64,000 nt of DNA from NCBI GenBank assembly GCA_015680685.1, contig MNCI01029688.1, forward strand, positions 559,369-623,368, given 5' to 3'. Position 1 is the stretch's first letter. Each line of letters starts with the position of its first letter. The notes under the pieces were generated by a model. The model searched no databases, had not been told where the DNA came from, and saw nothing but the letters and a program-made list of their open reading frames with translations. The position numbers and the translations under genes are program-made. This DNA is from Gnetum montanum (lineage: Eukaryota > Streptophyta > Gnetopsida > Gnetales > Gnetaceae). Below, one piece after another: positions 49,223 to 60,071 of the stretch.

Positions 49223-50304
49223 GGCTTCAGGGGTTAGAAAAAAAGAAAACACTACTGGATCACACTCTTGGAGACTTTGGGTCTTGAAGGAGCATTTGTA
49301 AGATGACTTGCTAAAGACAACATTTCAGCCTCTTTGTCATAGTCTTGGGAGTTATGTTTATTTTTTATTTTTCTTAAATTTTTTAGCTAATGGTTTAGAT
49401 AGTATCATGCTTGGAAAATAATTTTGGGATTTTTAGGTTGCTCTTATTGTTCTTGTTGCACGATAGAAAATTTCTATTAAAATTTTTCCATAGAAGAGCT
49501 TGTGTTCGAAAGCCTTAAGAGCATTTTAGTAGTAANTAGCCAAAATGGAGTCTCGTACATGATAGTTTTGCAGCAAATTTTTGGGTAGCATAGTAGTATT
49601 GTCTTGAAGAAATTGCTTATTTGAGCCTTGGAAGTTTGAACAATTCGTAGTTATTGAATTTGGGCTAGCTTTATTGCGAAGTGTTTACTTGTATTATTTT
49701 ACCTTGTTTAAACATTTGAGATCTTTACATAAATCTTCTTTCTTGTTCTCTTCTTTCTATTTCCATTGAATCTCACTCTATTTCTAGTTTTCTTGTGGAA
49801 CTATCTCTTTCTCTGGAGAAAATTAGAAGTAGATTCGTAGAGTTGTGCTCAAATGCTTCTGCAAAAATTTATTTGTTACAAGTAGGTATTATAAGGACCA
49901 TATAGACTAGGCAATTGAACAGAATAGGAACTCTCAACAACTCACAGTACTTTGCAAAGTTGGCTAAATCTATCTAAGATAAGTCATTTACAGTTTTACA
50001 CACAACCCAATCGTTTCATTTTTCACAACCGCACACCGCAACAGCACACACACATACTCACATTAACTATTGAGTCTATTTGGAGGTATCTGAGCCTTGG
50101 TGTTGCCAGAAGACCAGCAAGCACCTAAATCCTATTCAAGGACACTCATTGGTGGTCACGTCCCAAAAGATCGCCAACAGTTCTTTTGGTACTTGAAGGA
50201 GGGCTGAAAATTTAGCCTCTAAGTTCATAAGCCTTATAATTTTAGCACATCAACAATTCTTTGTTACTATATAGGCTTAAGAAATTAGATACTATTTTCA
50301 GCTC

Positions 50305-51875
50305 ATGACCAAGAAGATTGATAGTTTGGAAAATTTGAAAGTTTCAAAAGATATTCTTGATTCTAAGACTGATTCTTCATCAGAAGAAGAACAAAAGAAA
50401 TTTTTTGAATTCGGAACAAGTAGTGGAGTGAAAACTAGAAGATCAAGAAGATCACCCATTATATTTGGTTTATCGATTTATAAGAGAAGATCTAGAAAGT
50501 CTAACAGCTCAACTATCCAAAGGAATAGGATGGCAAATCCTTGGCAAAGAGTTATACCATTAGGATTTCAAAATTACAATGATATTCCTAAGGTAGTTTA
50601 CAAATATTTACCTAAGCCTTTCATTCCTGGAAAAGCTTATTTAGTTGAGGAATATATTTACATATTTGAGTTAGCTTTAGCTCATGCAAATATTCAACAT
50701 CAAGATCAAGCTTTTAGGTTATTTCTATCAAATTTAAAGGATATGGCTCAGATTTGGTATTCGAACTTACCAAGTAATAGTATTATAAGTTGGGATGACA
50801 TGAAGAATCTTTTCTTGGCCCAGTTTGGTAATCAATTAGATCAACAAAAACTATACTATGGGCTAATACAAGCTAAGCAAGAAGTTAAAGAGTCAATTAG
50901 AGATTTTAACATCAAGTTTCAATGAATTTGTGGACTCTTTCAAAGACAACATAGGCCATCAGAAAAAATGCTTAAAGAAACTTATCTTAAGGCTGTCAAC
51001 CCCAATATTTCAATTTGGTTAAGGAGAACTCCAAACTTAACTACACTAAATAACTACTTTAGTGAAGCTATACAGTTAGAAAAATAGTTGAATGTGAATC
51101 CTAAAGAAAATATTGCAATTCAAAAAAGAGAAGAAAGATTTATGATTCCTATGCAATATTTTGCTCAATTTAAATCTTTACCAAGTCCATCTCATGTTAA
51201 GATAGAGCAAAAACATGAAATAGTAGGATCTGAAAAAGGAAAATTAATGAGAGATATGTCTAACAAAATAGTGAAGCTTGAAAACGCCTTGGCAAGAGTT
51301 AATATCAAGGAAGAAAGGAAAAATAGAAAGCATAAACATCAAGACACTAAGTTAGTAGAAGATGAAGATGAAAGTGACCTTATTACGTCCAACTTTCTTG
51401 ATATTGAATCTGATAATGAGTTTAGTGTTCATTATACAAGTGAATCTTCTAGCAATGGATCTAGCGATACTTCTTCTCTATCAAGTTCTAAAGAAGATAT
51501 GTCTTCAAATGAAGAAAACAATAATAATGAGGAAAATGGATATAGTCTCTGATCTAAAGAAAGATTAACTACTTCTAGATCCCCAAATGTTATTACTAAT
51601 CCATCTACTAAGAGAAAAGATTTTGAGCCAAATAGAAGAGATAAGAATAAAGGTAAAGACAATCAAGTAGAGCAAGGCACTCCAAATTAGTCTTTTAATA
51701 AATGGATAAAGAAACCAAGATTTATTGGTGATGGAGAGTATGATTTGATTGAAGACCTTAAACATGTCAAGGCCAATATTAGCTTTTATCAGTTCCTTCA
51801 AATAGGAGATTAGCAAGGAAAGGCTTTAGAGTTTATTAAAGTTAAAAGGAGAGTTATAGAATCAGAGTTAAGTTA
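50305..51875 (+). pseudogene. Gag of the Tat-type element
   Basis: Forms the element's capsid. The first 206 codons (50,305-50,922) are open. They hold a Ser/Lys/Arg-rich N-terminus and the retrotransposon gag domain from about residue 100, with L-x-x-x-A-x-x-W-Y-x-x-L-P, S-W-D-D-M-K-N-L-F-x-x-Q-F and a final R-x-F-N-x-K-F-type motif. The same frame runs on through stops at 50,923, 51,085, 51,550 and near 51,688 and 51,811, via a coiled-coil/acidic region (51,088-51,552) with a Ser/Glu/Asn run. I found no CCHC zinc knuckle. It reads straight into the protease in the same frame, as in a single gag-pol polyprotein. Confidence 0.82.
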
Positions 51876-51876
51876 T

Positions 51877-52430
51877 GTGTCTAATAATGATGAGAAATTA
51901 AAGACTTCATATGATAAGGAATCTAATCCTTTCCTTTTGACAATGAAATTAAGGGATAAATACTTACACAATTGTTTGATTGATTTTGGAGCTACGTCTA
52001 CTATAATGTCATTGTCTATATGTAAGAAACTTGGTTTCATTCCTAAAAAATCAAATAAGAATATTGTTCAAGTGGATAAAAGTAGAGTGAAGATTGTGGG
52101 TCAATTACCAAATGTCCTATTGGAAATTTCTTCTGAACCCCACGTCAGAAGTAGAGTGACTATTCAAGTGGTAGATATACCAGATTCGCATAGTCTCTTA
52201 TTGAATAGAAGTTGGAGCAAGAATTTCTTAGGTTACATATCAACATATTATTCTCACATGTGGCTACCTTGGAAAGGAGAACCAAATCAAATATACATCT
52301 ATAGTGAACCTTTGATGATTGATAATATTACTTCAAATGGAAAAAGTAAAATGGTTGAAAAAGGAGGTGTTGACAACAAAATTTGTACACTCCAAGAAAA
52401 TTATAGTTCTAAAAAACAACAATCAAAGAA
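51877..52430 (+). pseudogene. Aspartic protease of the Tat-type element
   Basis: Same frame as gag, open for 249 codons together with the start of the extra RNase H. The active-site segment is C-L-I-D-F-G-A-T-S (about 51,973-51,999); the family has D-S/T-G, so the residue after the catalytic Asp is Phe. Then follow M-S-L-S-I-C-K-K-L-G-F and a flap-side S-x-V-T-I-Q-V-V-D-I-P. The domain ends with G-Y-I-S-T-Y-Y-S-H-M-W-L-P-W-K-G, a segment common next to protease in Tat elements. It would process the polyprotein. The S/T-to-F change probably kills it. Confidence 0.8.
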
Positions 52431-52440
52431 TGAGGATAAA

Positions 52441-52815
52441 TGGGAGTTATACTTTGATGGTTCATGTAATTCGAAAGGCATAGGAGTTGGTATAGTTATA
52501 TTAAGGAATGATTCACCTGAAATTCTTAAAGCAGTTCATCTATCTTTCCCTTGTACTAACAACAAAGCTGAGTCTGAAGCTTTATGTAATGGTATAAAAA
52601 TAGCTCTAGAAAAAAGATTAGAGTAATCACTATAAAAGGAGACTCAAGATTAGTTTGTGAACAAGTAAAGGATAACTATGCAGTAAAGAGCTCATTCTTA
52701 AGACCTTATAAGCAACTTGCTTGTAAGATTTTAGATCAGTTTCAACATTGCCCAATATAGCATATAAACAAAGCAGAGAATCTTATAACAGATGATTTGG
52801 CAAAGGCAACTTCAA
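52441..52815 (+). pseudogene. Additional RNase H located between protease and RT
   Basis: The plant-type RNase H that Tat elements acquired in addition to their own. Seen: W-E-L-Y-F-D-G-S (52,441-52,464, first catalytic Asp), T-N-N-K-A-E-S-E-A-L (catalytic Glu about 52,570), then a one-base frameshift near 52,615-52,623 beside an A-run. The second frame gives K-G-D-S-R-L-V-C-E-Q-V (second Asp about 52,641) and T-D-D-L-A-K-A (last Asp about 52,790). All four catalytic positions are kept, and one in-frame TAG stands where Trp fits. Its place before RT differs from the usual place after the native RNase H. Confidence 0.82.
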
Positions 52816-52940
52816 CATTGGATATGCAAATAATAGAAAGTTACAAAGATATAATGATTGAAAAAGAACATTAGCCATTAGTACCAAATAATATAATACA
52901 TTTACAAGTATTTGAAGATGATGATCAAGTACTAAGATTT

Positions 52941-53885
52941 ATGAAAAACAAACAAGAATTTGAGGGTCAAGTGATACCTGAAACGTCATCAAACTCCAAA
53001 GCTAATTTCATTTCAAAAAGGATGATTGACTTGGAACATGAGTTCAAGGAAAATTTACTTACTAGAAAGGATATACAAAACCCAGATAGTCAAGCTTTCA
53101 AGGTAGTGAATTTTGGATTAAACAAGATGCCAAAGATGTTAAATGTTACAAAGGGAAGAGATTCAAGCTTCAAGAAAAACTTGTTAACATGTCTAAGAAG
53201 TAATTTGGACAATTTTGCTTGGTCTTATGATGATCTTAAAGTTTTTAGGTAATATGTGATGACACATAAAATTCCTTTAATAGAAGATTGTAAAATAGTC
53301 AAGTAAAAACAAAGGAAATTTAATCCATCATTTGAATTAGCTATGGAAACCGAAATCAAGAAGTTGTTGCAGGCACGAATCATATACCTAGTATGATATT
53401 CAACATGGCTTGCTAACCTTGTTCTAGTGAGAAAGAAAAATGGTTATATAAGGCTATGTGTAGACTTTAGAATTCTAAATGATTCAAAAAAGGATAAGTA
53501 TACACTTCCAAGAATTGATGAGATGTTGATTAAAGTCTCAGGTTTTCAAGTATATTCTTTGTTAGATGGTTTCTCAATTTACAATCAAATCGTTGTAGAT
53601 AAGAATGATAGATACAAAATAGCATTTATCACCAAATGGGGAACTTTCTCTTACCAAAGAATGTCATTTGGATTGTCAAATGTTGGAGCTACTTTCCAAA
53701 GAGCAATGGATTTAGCATTTAAGGCTTTATTAGGAAAATTCGTGGTGGTTTATTTGGATGATATTACAATATTCTCAAGAAAAAAAGAAGATCATATTAA
53801 TCATCTCCAACAAGTTTTCGATAGATGTCGTGAGTTTGGTATTTTATTAAATCATAAGAAGTGTATCTTCAGGGTTAAATCTGGA
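52941..53885 (+). pseudogene. Reverse transcriptase of the Tat-type element
   Basis: Copies element RNA into DNA. A linker (52,941-53,249) precedes it. From about 53,265 the RT reads H-K-I-P-L-I, then R-K-K-N-G-Y-I-R-L-C-V-D-F-R-I-L-N (53,430-53,480), S-L-L-D-G-F-S-I-Y-N-Q-I, W-G-T-F-S-Y-Q-R-M-S-F-G-L, the intact catalytic Y-L-D-D (53,751-53,762), and N-H-K-K-C-I-F. In-frame stops lie at 53,250, about 53,304 and about 53,394. The catalytic half (53,427 onward) is open to a frameshift near 53,885. This is the best-kept domain of the element. Confidence 0.88.
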
Positions 53886-53901
53886 AGCTTAATTAGGCCA
53901 T

Positions 53902-54470
53902 GTGATATATCAAGAAGGAATTGCCATAGACAATTCCCGAATCCAAGCAGTACAGAATATTGAACATCCCGCAAGTAAGAAATCTCTTAGATCTTTCTTT
54001 GGGAAGATAAACTTTGTGAAAAATTTCATCCCTGGGTTTACTGAAATTACCAAACCTTTGATGCATATGCTAAAAAAGGATGTCCAAGTAGAGAAAACAC
54101 CAGAATCAGAGAGAGATTTATTAGAAATTGAAATTGCTATACAAGAGGCTCCATATTTGGTGAAGCCTAGGCTTAAAGAGGATTTTTAGTTATATTTTTT
54201 TGCTTCGAATAATTCTATCACTATCATTCTAACACAAAAATATGATGAAGGTCAAGATGAACCAAATGGATTTTTTGGGTATCAGTTGAAAGGTTCAGAA
54301 TTCAATTATTCAGACTTAGAGAAAAAAGCTTTTGCAGTCATCAAAGCACTTCAGCATTTTAAATATTATTTGGAAAGTTCATTAATCTAGATTATGCTAA
54401 TTGAACCTGCAGTTAAGTGATTCCTAGCCCAAAATGAGATTGGATTAGAAAAAGGAAAATGGCTTATAAA
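53902..54470 (+). pseudogene. RT connection and native Ty3 RNase H
   Basis: Frame 1 resumes after the frameshift: G-I-A-I-D, L-R-S-F-F-G-K-I-N-F-V-K-N-F-I-P-G-F and K-P-L-M-H-M-L-K-K (RT thumb/connection). After a TAG at 54,187 comes the native RNase H: L-Y-F-F-A-S-N, where the normal first catalytic Asp is not visible, then F-N-Y-S-D-L-E-K-K-A-F-A-V-I-K-A-L. Two more stops lie near 54,390 and 54,418. Loss of the first Asp agrees with the view that the extra RNase H took over the activity in Tat elements. Confidence 0.75.
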
Positions 54471-54471
54471 G

Positions 54472-55832
54472 TTGCAAAGTTTCAGATTTTCATTGGAAAT
54501 ATGCAAAAAAATTAAGGGAATGGGTTTAGCCAAGTTAATGACTAGAGAAAGTGAAGTATGTACACTTGACACCCATGAAGAGAATTGGTATGATGAAATT
54601 ATCAAATTTCTTAATATAAGGAAAATCCCAAATAATTTAACTGCAAGTCAAAAGAGAGCTTTCTTCAAAAGAGCACGAAGATTTTTTGTTAAAGATGTTA
54701 TATTATGTAGAAAATATTTTCGAGGGGTTTTATTGGAATGTGTTCATAATGATCAAATTAGTTTCATTTTGGAACAATTTCATGATCATTTCAATTTATT
54801 TTAAGAATCCCCTAAGTCAACTATGCAACATATACTTCAATATGGATATTACTGGCCTTCCACGTATCAAGACATTAGTTCAAAGATTCAAAAATGCTAT
54901 AAATGTCAAATTCATGGGCCCAAGATCATAAAGGCTAGAGCCCCTTTAAAGCCAATAGTTGTAGATAGACCATTTCAGCAATGGGGTTTCGATTTTATTG
55001 GTACAAATACTCCTTCAAGAGCTAGACATAATTTTATTCTCACAGCTACATATTATTTCACTAAATGATCTAAAGCAAAGGCTCTAAGAGGAAGTTCAGC
55101 ATCAAATGTGATTAAGTTTCTAGAAGACCACATTCTAAGTAGGTTTGGTCTACCCAAAGTGTTAGTGTCAGACAATGGACCCACCTTCAAATCTAAAGAG
55201 TTTATCAAATGGGCATCAGAAAAATCTATTTTCTTATTTTCCTCATCAAACTATTATCCTCAAGGAAACAGCCTAGCAAAATCCCCTAATAAAAAGGTTA
55301 TCGCTTATATTAAGAAATCGATAGATGGAAATCCAGGAAATGGATCAATTATCTACAATCCGCGTTATGGTCAGATCGAATTAGATTCAAGAGAGCTATT
55401 GGGACATCACCATATAACTTAGTCTATGGTTTGCCAGCAAGAATTACAAATAATATTGTAAGCTCAGCTTCTGAATTTGTACAAAGATATAGTGAAAAAA
55501 TCAATAAAGATAGAAGTTTTATGACTTTGCTTATTAAAAGAGAAGCTGAAATAGATAAATCAAGGGATAATTTGTTACAAAATACCTTTCAAGTTAAAAG
55601 ATGATTTGATAGGAAAGCTCTGAAAAGAACTTTCAAGATAGGGGACCTTGTTCTATTATGGAATATGAAGAAACCGAATAAGTTTACACCGACGTGGATT
55701 AGTTCATTTCAAATTACAAAGGAATTGTCAAAGGATACTTACAAATTATCAACTTTGGATGGCATGGAATTGCAATTTCCATATAATGTTTTGCATATAA
55801 AAAATTATTTTGGACAATTGCATACAACTTGA
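54472..55832 (+). pseudogene. Integrase of the Tat-type element
   Basis: Inserts element DNA into the genome. The N-terminal zinc-binding part ends in G-Y-Y-W-P and C-Y-K-C (54,844-54,906), with a TAA at 54,802. The core begins W-G-F-D-F-I-G (first Asp 54,991-54,993), then V-S-D-N-G-P-T-F (second Asp 55,171-55,173). The third acidic residue, expected 36 codons later, is Lys (AAA at 55,279-55,281): the spacing is DD35E but the Glu is lost. After a frameshift near 55,330 the frame continues with G-T-S-P-Y-N-L-V-Y-G, F-K-I-G-D-L-V-L-L-W and a C-terminal stop at 55,830-55,832. A TGA lies at 55,066. Confidence 0.85.
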
Positions 55833-56010
55833 AGATATCCTTACAAAAAGTAATATATGTATATACTATTAGGTATAATATTACTAGGAGTATAGTATTA
55901 ATTATTATGTTTAATTATGTTATTGATATATAATTAGATAAGTAGAAAGTATATTATAATAATAAATATATTTAGGATAATTTATTTAAATTAGAAAATA
56001 GTTTTCCTTC

Positions 56011-56076
56011 AAGTGAAGCAAGTGGAAGCCTACAAGTGAAACAAGTGGAAGCCTGTAAGTGTGGCAAGTGGAAGAG
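56011..56076 (+). repeat. Three 23-bp direct repeats between pol and the 3' ORF
   Basis: Copies start at 56,011, 56,034 and 56,057 with aagtgaagcaagtggaagcc and close variants. The third copy is shortened. They lie in the pol-to-3'-LTR spacer. Confidence 0.85.
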
Positions 56077-56182
56077 GTGACTCATCCACCACTTAGTGAG
56101 GATTTTGACAAGTGGTTAGAATGCCTAAAAAGAGGGAAAACTGGTTGAAGACTCTTGCGGGGAATTTTAAATTTCTAGCTAC

Positions 56183-56190
56183 TATAAAAA
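56183..56190 (+). promoter_or_regulatory. Internal TATA box upstream of the 3' ORF
   Basis: TATAAAAA followed by AGAGG, much like the LTR's own TATA, lies 91 bp before the ATG at 56,274. A purine-rich leader (gagtagagaaagtaagagag) sits between them, so a separate short transcript is possible. This is inference from position only. Confidence 0.4.
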
Positions 56191-56273
56191 GAGGATTGGG
56201 TTGCCTAGGATTTCCTCATCTTCTAATTCAAGTTGAGTAGAGAAAGTAAGAGAGAGCTAATTTGAAAGAGTAG

Positions 56274-56960
56274 ATGGATTTTGGGAGAATAATGAGAAAG
56301 CCTTTCATACCTTATGTGATACGATGTTGCCTAGAACATGTGTTGAAGGCTTATTTGAAAGCTAGAGCATGTGGAGCACTGAAGAAGTGTTCTTTCATGG
56401 CATGGTTGGCTGATGAATTCTCATTTCTCACAAGAGGTTTAGAGATAGAGTCAATTTTTTGGGGGTAATATCAAGATTGCACCCAAGAAGAGGAGAGGGG
56501 AGAAGAGCAACCAACCAATGAGGAGTCATGGGAAGAAGCATTTGTGTCTCAAGAAGAAGATGAAGGACCTAATTGGGAAGAACAGAAGAGCTCACCTAAA
56601 AAAGAAAATGACAAGACTGATGAAGAAAAAGTTCAAGTAGATCAAGTTGAGAGCTCCATCAAGCTAGAAAACAATAGAACAACCTTCATCACTTCAGAAA
56701 TTACCTATGAGATAGTTAGAGATATGAGGATTCTTACTAGAGTAACCCTCATAGTTCTATTTCCATCTCAAGAATGGTCCATGAATGAAGGACTTGCTAA
56801 TGTACAGTTTGTTGTTTTTCTTAGGAATGAGGTTTTATACCATCAAACCTTATGTTTGATGGAAATTTTTCCTCATAAAATATTTCTGTTCAGCTGTAAA
56901 AATTCAATAAAATTTTTAGTACGTTTCAGTTTTAAAATGGGGCTGCATAAATTTCTTTAA
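56274..56960 (+). CDS. 3' ORF of the Tat-type element, one in-frame stop, function unknown
   Basis: Starts at ATG 56,274, directly after an in-frame TAG at 56,271. The frame runs 229 codons to 56,960 with one TAA at 56,466-56,468. The first 64 codons are Cys/Ala/Leu-rich (R-C-C-L-E-H-V-L-K-A-Y). The middle is strongly acidic and Lys-rich (E-E-D-E-G-P-N-W-E-E, S-P-K-K-E-N-D-K). The C-terminal third is hydrophobic/aromatic but has no clear single membrane segment. I recognise no family. It lies between integrase and the polypurine tract, where Athila-type elements keep an env-like ORF and other Tat elements keep variable ORFs. It is more open than the upstream pol, which is unusual in this decayed copy. 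Its coding status is uncertain. Confidence 0.4.
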
Positions 56961-56966
56961 GCTTTT

Positions 56967-56979
56967 AAGGGGGCAGAAA
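56967..56979 (+). promoter_or_regulatory. Polypurine tract
   Basis: AAGGGGGCAGAAA directly abuts the TG of the 3' LTR at 56,980; it is the primer site for second-strand synthesis. Confidence 0.85.
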
Positions 56980-59900
56980 TGTTGGCACATTTGACCATTT
57001 CATTGAATAGTTGGACTATCTTATCAAAAATTGAAACATCGTATGGTTGAAAATTTAGAAGTAAACATGTAGCTTTAAGGTTATGGGTTGATGGGTGTTT
57101 TGGGGAAGTTATTCATTGTTAAATAAAATGATGTTAAGACCTTCTTGGGATACGAAATTAAAGTGCCAAATTATTCCTTTGTTGGAGATTGGAAGATAGT
57201 ATAATAATAGGTAAATCAATAGGAGGAAGAAGAGGAAACGTGGTTATATAAAGACAATGATGTGTGCAGTGTGCTATATTACAAGGTAAGGCAACGATTC
57301 AAGGTTAAGCCAGGCATAATATGCACAAAACATTGATCTAAAAGCCAACAGTGGATATTAGAACTTTGAAGTATGAAAAGGGAATCCAACTGACTGAAGC
57401 ATGTCAAGATTTTGTTGACCATATTTTCTAATAATGTATAATTTAAAGATTTGTTGGACAGAGCTCTTCGGTGTGAAGAGGTTTGGAGGCGTTGGAAAAA
57501 ATCGAAGTGGAGAAGGTCAGACGCGTCATTTCTGCCATTCATGTCAGCTGCAATGGGCCGATCAACTTGCTGGTTGAAACACTAACGCTACTGGTCATAG
57601 GGCTGGGCTGTAGGAGCTCTCGGAGATGATCGAGTAGCTGTTTGTGCTCAATGGTGTGCTGAATCTTAGCGATTTTATTCCTGTGCTTGAGTTGTTTGAT
57701 TTTCAGGGCTATGTTTACTACATAAAAAGGGTGAGAAAGAAGCTGAACGTACACGTGGGTGAGGTAATAGATGAACACCGGAAGCATATGTAGAGCATAG
57801 AAAAGTACACTTCTCAAGATCTAGTGTCTGTTCTCTTGCAACTGGTAGCAACTGGTAGTCAATCCACAAATTGGCCTTAGCCGGACAAGGGTAAAGGTGT
57901 ACACGTAGAAAATCGTCGTCGGCGGAACCAAAAGCTCTGCAACTGTCATGAAATGTTGACTCATAGAGTTTTTCTAAAACCCCACATCAATGGAATGAGC
58001 CAAAGCAGAACTTGATTCAGTAGTAGGTCGTACTTGATGGAATCATGAAAGAAACAACATGTCTGCATCTAGTGGTGTCATTGCTAGTTATACGCTTAAC
58101 TAGGGAGACCTGCACCATTAACAGTTACTTTTCTGGTGGGTGCTGGAATTATGATGAATGTTTTTCTGCGAAGATGAAGGTAACATCAACACGTTACCTC
58201 CTCCTTTGATTAAAACAAACCAGAGCCAATGCCACTACCGACGCCTGCTATTTCAATGGTGTCATTAGTAAAAATGGAGAAGGCATTTTTCCAAATGTCA
58301 AATGCAACTGCAACCACTTGTTTTTCTATTTAAAATAATACAAGAAATTCAAGGAAGAAGGGATAGAGAAATAGAGGACAGAACCGTCATAAGCTCTGCA
58401 TCAACAATACCTTGGGTTTCACAACATCAAGTATTGTGGATTATGGATATGACTATTTTAAGAAAGGTTCCCTTAACCATTATCCAAAACTATAACACAA
58501 AAAAATTAAATTAAAATTAATCAATTAATACATGCATAGTGTTAGATAATTAATCAATTAAGACACGCATAGTGTTAGATATACTTTGACAATATTGCAT
58601 TGAAAAAGAGAAAAGAAATTTTTAAGGATATTTTTGGGATATTTGTGTAACTAAAAGGGGACATTTAGCTAGTATCCATTTTATTCCTAAATTCCATGAT
58701 AATTATAGCTAATTTTAAATTACCAAAAAACACATGCCAATGTTAGCATGATTTTCTCCTAACTTTATGTATAAGTTACAACTTCCTAACTTGTTGGGCA
58801 AGTTATAACTTCCTTACTTGGGAGAGAAGTTAGCCAAGATATTTTGAAATATGTAACTACCCATGAGACCCTATAAAAAGGCTTCATGGGTTAGAAAAAA
58901 AGGAGACACTACTAGCTCACACTCTTGGAGACTTTGGGTCTTGAAGGAGCATTTGTAAGATGACATGCTAAAGAAAACATTTCAACCTCTTTGTCATAGT
59001 CTTGTGAGTTATGTTTATTTTTTATTTTTTTTAAATTGTTTAGCTAGTGTTTTAGATAGTATCATGCTTGGAAAATAATTTTTGGATTTTTAGATTGCTC
59101 TTATTGTTCTTGTTGCATGATAGAAAATTTCTATTAAACTTTTGCCATAGAAGAGCTTGTGTTTGAAAGCCTTAAGAGCATTTTAGTAGTAAATTTTATT
59201 ATTGTGCAATGTATAAGAACCGCTATTGATATTGTTTTAAGAGAGCCTCTACACGTAGTCAAGCCGTTGAACAATTCAATAGTCAAGAGGGTTCAGAAAA
59301 TCTTTGGTATTTTGATAGGACCAGAATAGCTTCTTTTATCTTTAATGTGAATCTCCATGGTATTTCAATTAGAAATTGTCAAGTCTTTTGAAGGTTCTAT
59401 TTAATGCAATTGTTGACATCCATTATCTAGCCAAAATGGAGTCTCGTACGTGATAGTTTACACAACAAATTTTACGGTAGCATAGTAGGATTGTCTTGAA
59501 GAAATTTCTTATTTAAGCCTTGGAAGTTTGAACAATTCGTAGTTATTGAATTTGGGCTAGCTTTATTGTGAAGTGTTTACTCATATCATTTTACCTTATT
59601 TAAACATTTGAGATCTTTACACAAATTTGCTTTCTTATTCTCTTCTTTCTATTTCCATTGAATCTTGCTCTATTTCTAGTTTTCTTGTGGAACTATCTCT
59701 TTCTTTGGGGAAAATTAGAAGTAGATTCACAAAGTTGTGCTCAAATGTTTCTGCAAAACTTTATTTGTTACAAGTAGGTATTATAAGAACTGTATAGACT
59801 AGGCAATTGAACAGAATAGGAACTCTCAACAACTCACAGTACTTTGCAAAGTTGGTTGAATCTCTTTAAGATAAGTCATTTATAGTTTTACACACAACCC

Positions 59901-60071
59901 AATCATTTCATTTTTCACAACTTCACACCGCAACAGCACGCACACATACTCACATTAACTACTGAGTCTATTTGGAGGTATCTGGGCATTGGTGTTGCTA
60001 GAAGACCAGCAAGCACCTAAATCCTATTCGAGGACACTCGTTGGTGATCGCGTCCCAAACAGTTGCCAACA
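56980..60071 (+). repeat. 3' LTR of the Tat-type element
   Basis: 3,092 bp, TGTTGGCA...GCCAACA. It includes the full ~235-bp stretch (59,193-59,427) missing behind the N of the 5' LTR. The TATA box is at 58,872. Confidence 0.93.
57450..58160 (+). pseudogene. Captured cytochrome P450 coding segment in U3 of the 3' LTR
   Basis: Sister copy of 47,765-48,480 with its own decay. Some family residues are better kept here: D-F-Q-G-Y-V (about 57,700-57,715), V-I-D-E-H, and the I-helix I-V-V-G-G-T-K-S-S-A-T (about 57,910-57,945), closer to the usual A-G-G-T-E/D-S/T-S. The K-helix is M-K-E-T-T-C-L-H (about 58,045-58,068). The E-x-x-R codon is TGT here and CAT in the 5' LTR; both are one CpG-type transition from CGT (Arg). 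So the arginine was probably present when the element inserted. Stops remain at several sites; it is not a functional gene. Confidence 0.8.

Larger units (their letters stand above)
47301..50179 (+). repeat. 5' LTR of the Tat-type element (contains an N)
   Basis: 2,879 bp as given, against 3,092 bp for the partner. The single N at 49,536 stands where the partner has about 235 bp (59,193-59,427), so it marks an assembly gap. It also has a ~26-bp local duplication (about 49,105-49,150, aacttgttgggcaagt) absent from the partner. A TATA box is at 49,215; the P450-derived segment lies upstream of it, in U3. Confidence 0.92.
47301..60071 (+). mobile_element. Complete Tat-type Ty3 retrotransposon with P450-bearing LTRs
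   Basis: 12.8 kb. LTRs at 47,301-50,179 and 56,980-60,071 begin TGTTGGCA and end GCCAACA. The flanks are CTTAT (47,296-47,300) and CTTAT (60,072-60,076), a perfect 5-bp target duplication. The interior reads gag, protease, extra RNase H, RT, native RNase H, integrase, then a 3' ORF and a polypurine tract. Gag to integrase looks like one polyprotein now cut by about a dozen stops and three frameshifts. A hand count of the first ~350 aligned LTR bases gives about 24 differences, mostly transitions, so the insertion is not recent. I saw no convincing primer-binding site; TGGTACTTGAAG at 50,187 is a weak candidate. Confidence 0.92.

Noticed and set aside
50187-50198. TGGTACTTGAAG as the primer-binding site of the 12.8-kb element
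   Set aside because: It is 8 nt away from the LTR end and matches no tRNA 3' end I know beyond the first five bases.
56274-56960. 3' ORF as an envelope gene
   Set aside because: No signal peptide, no clear transmembrane segment and no family motif; position alone is not enough.
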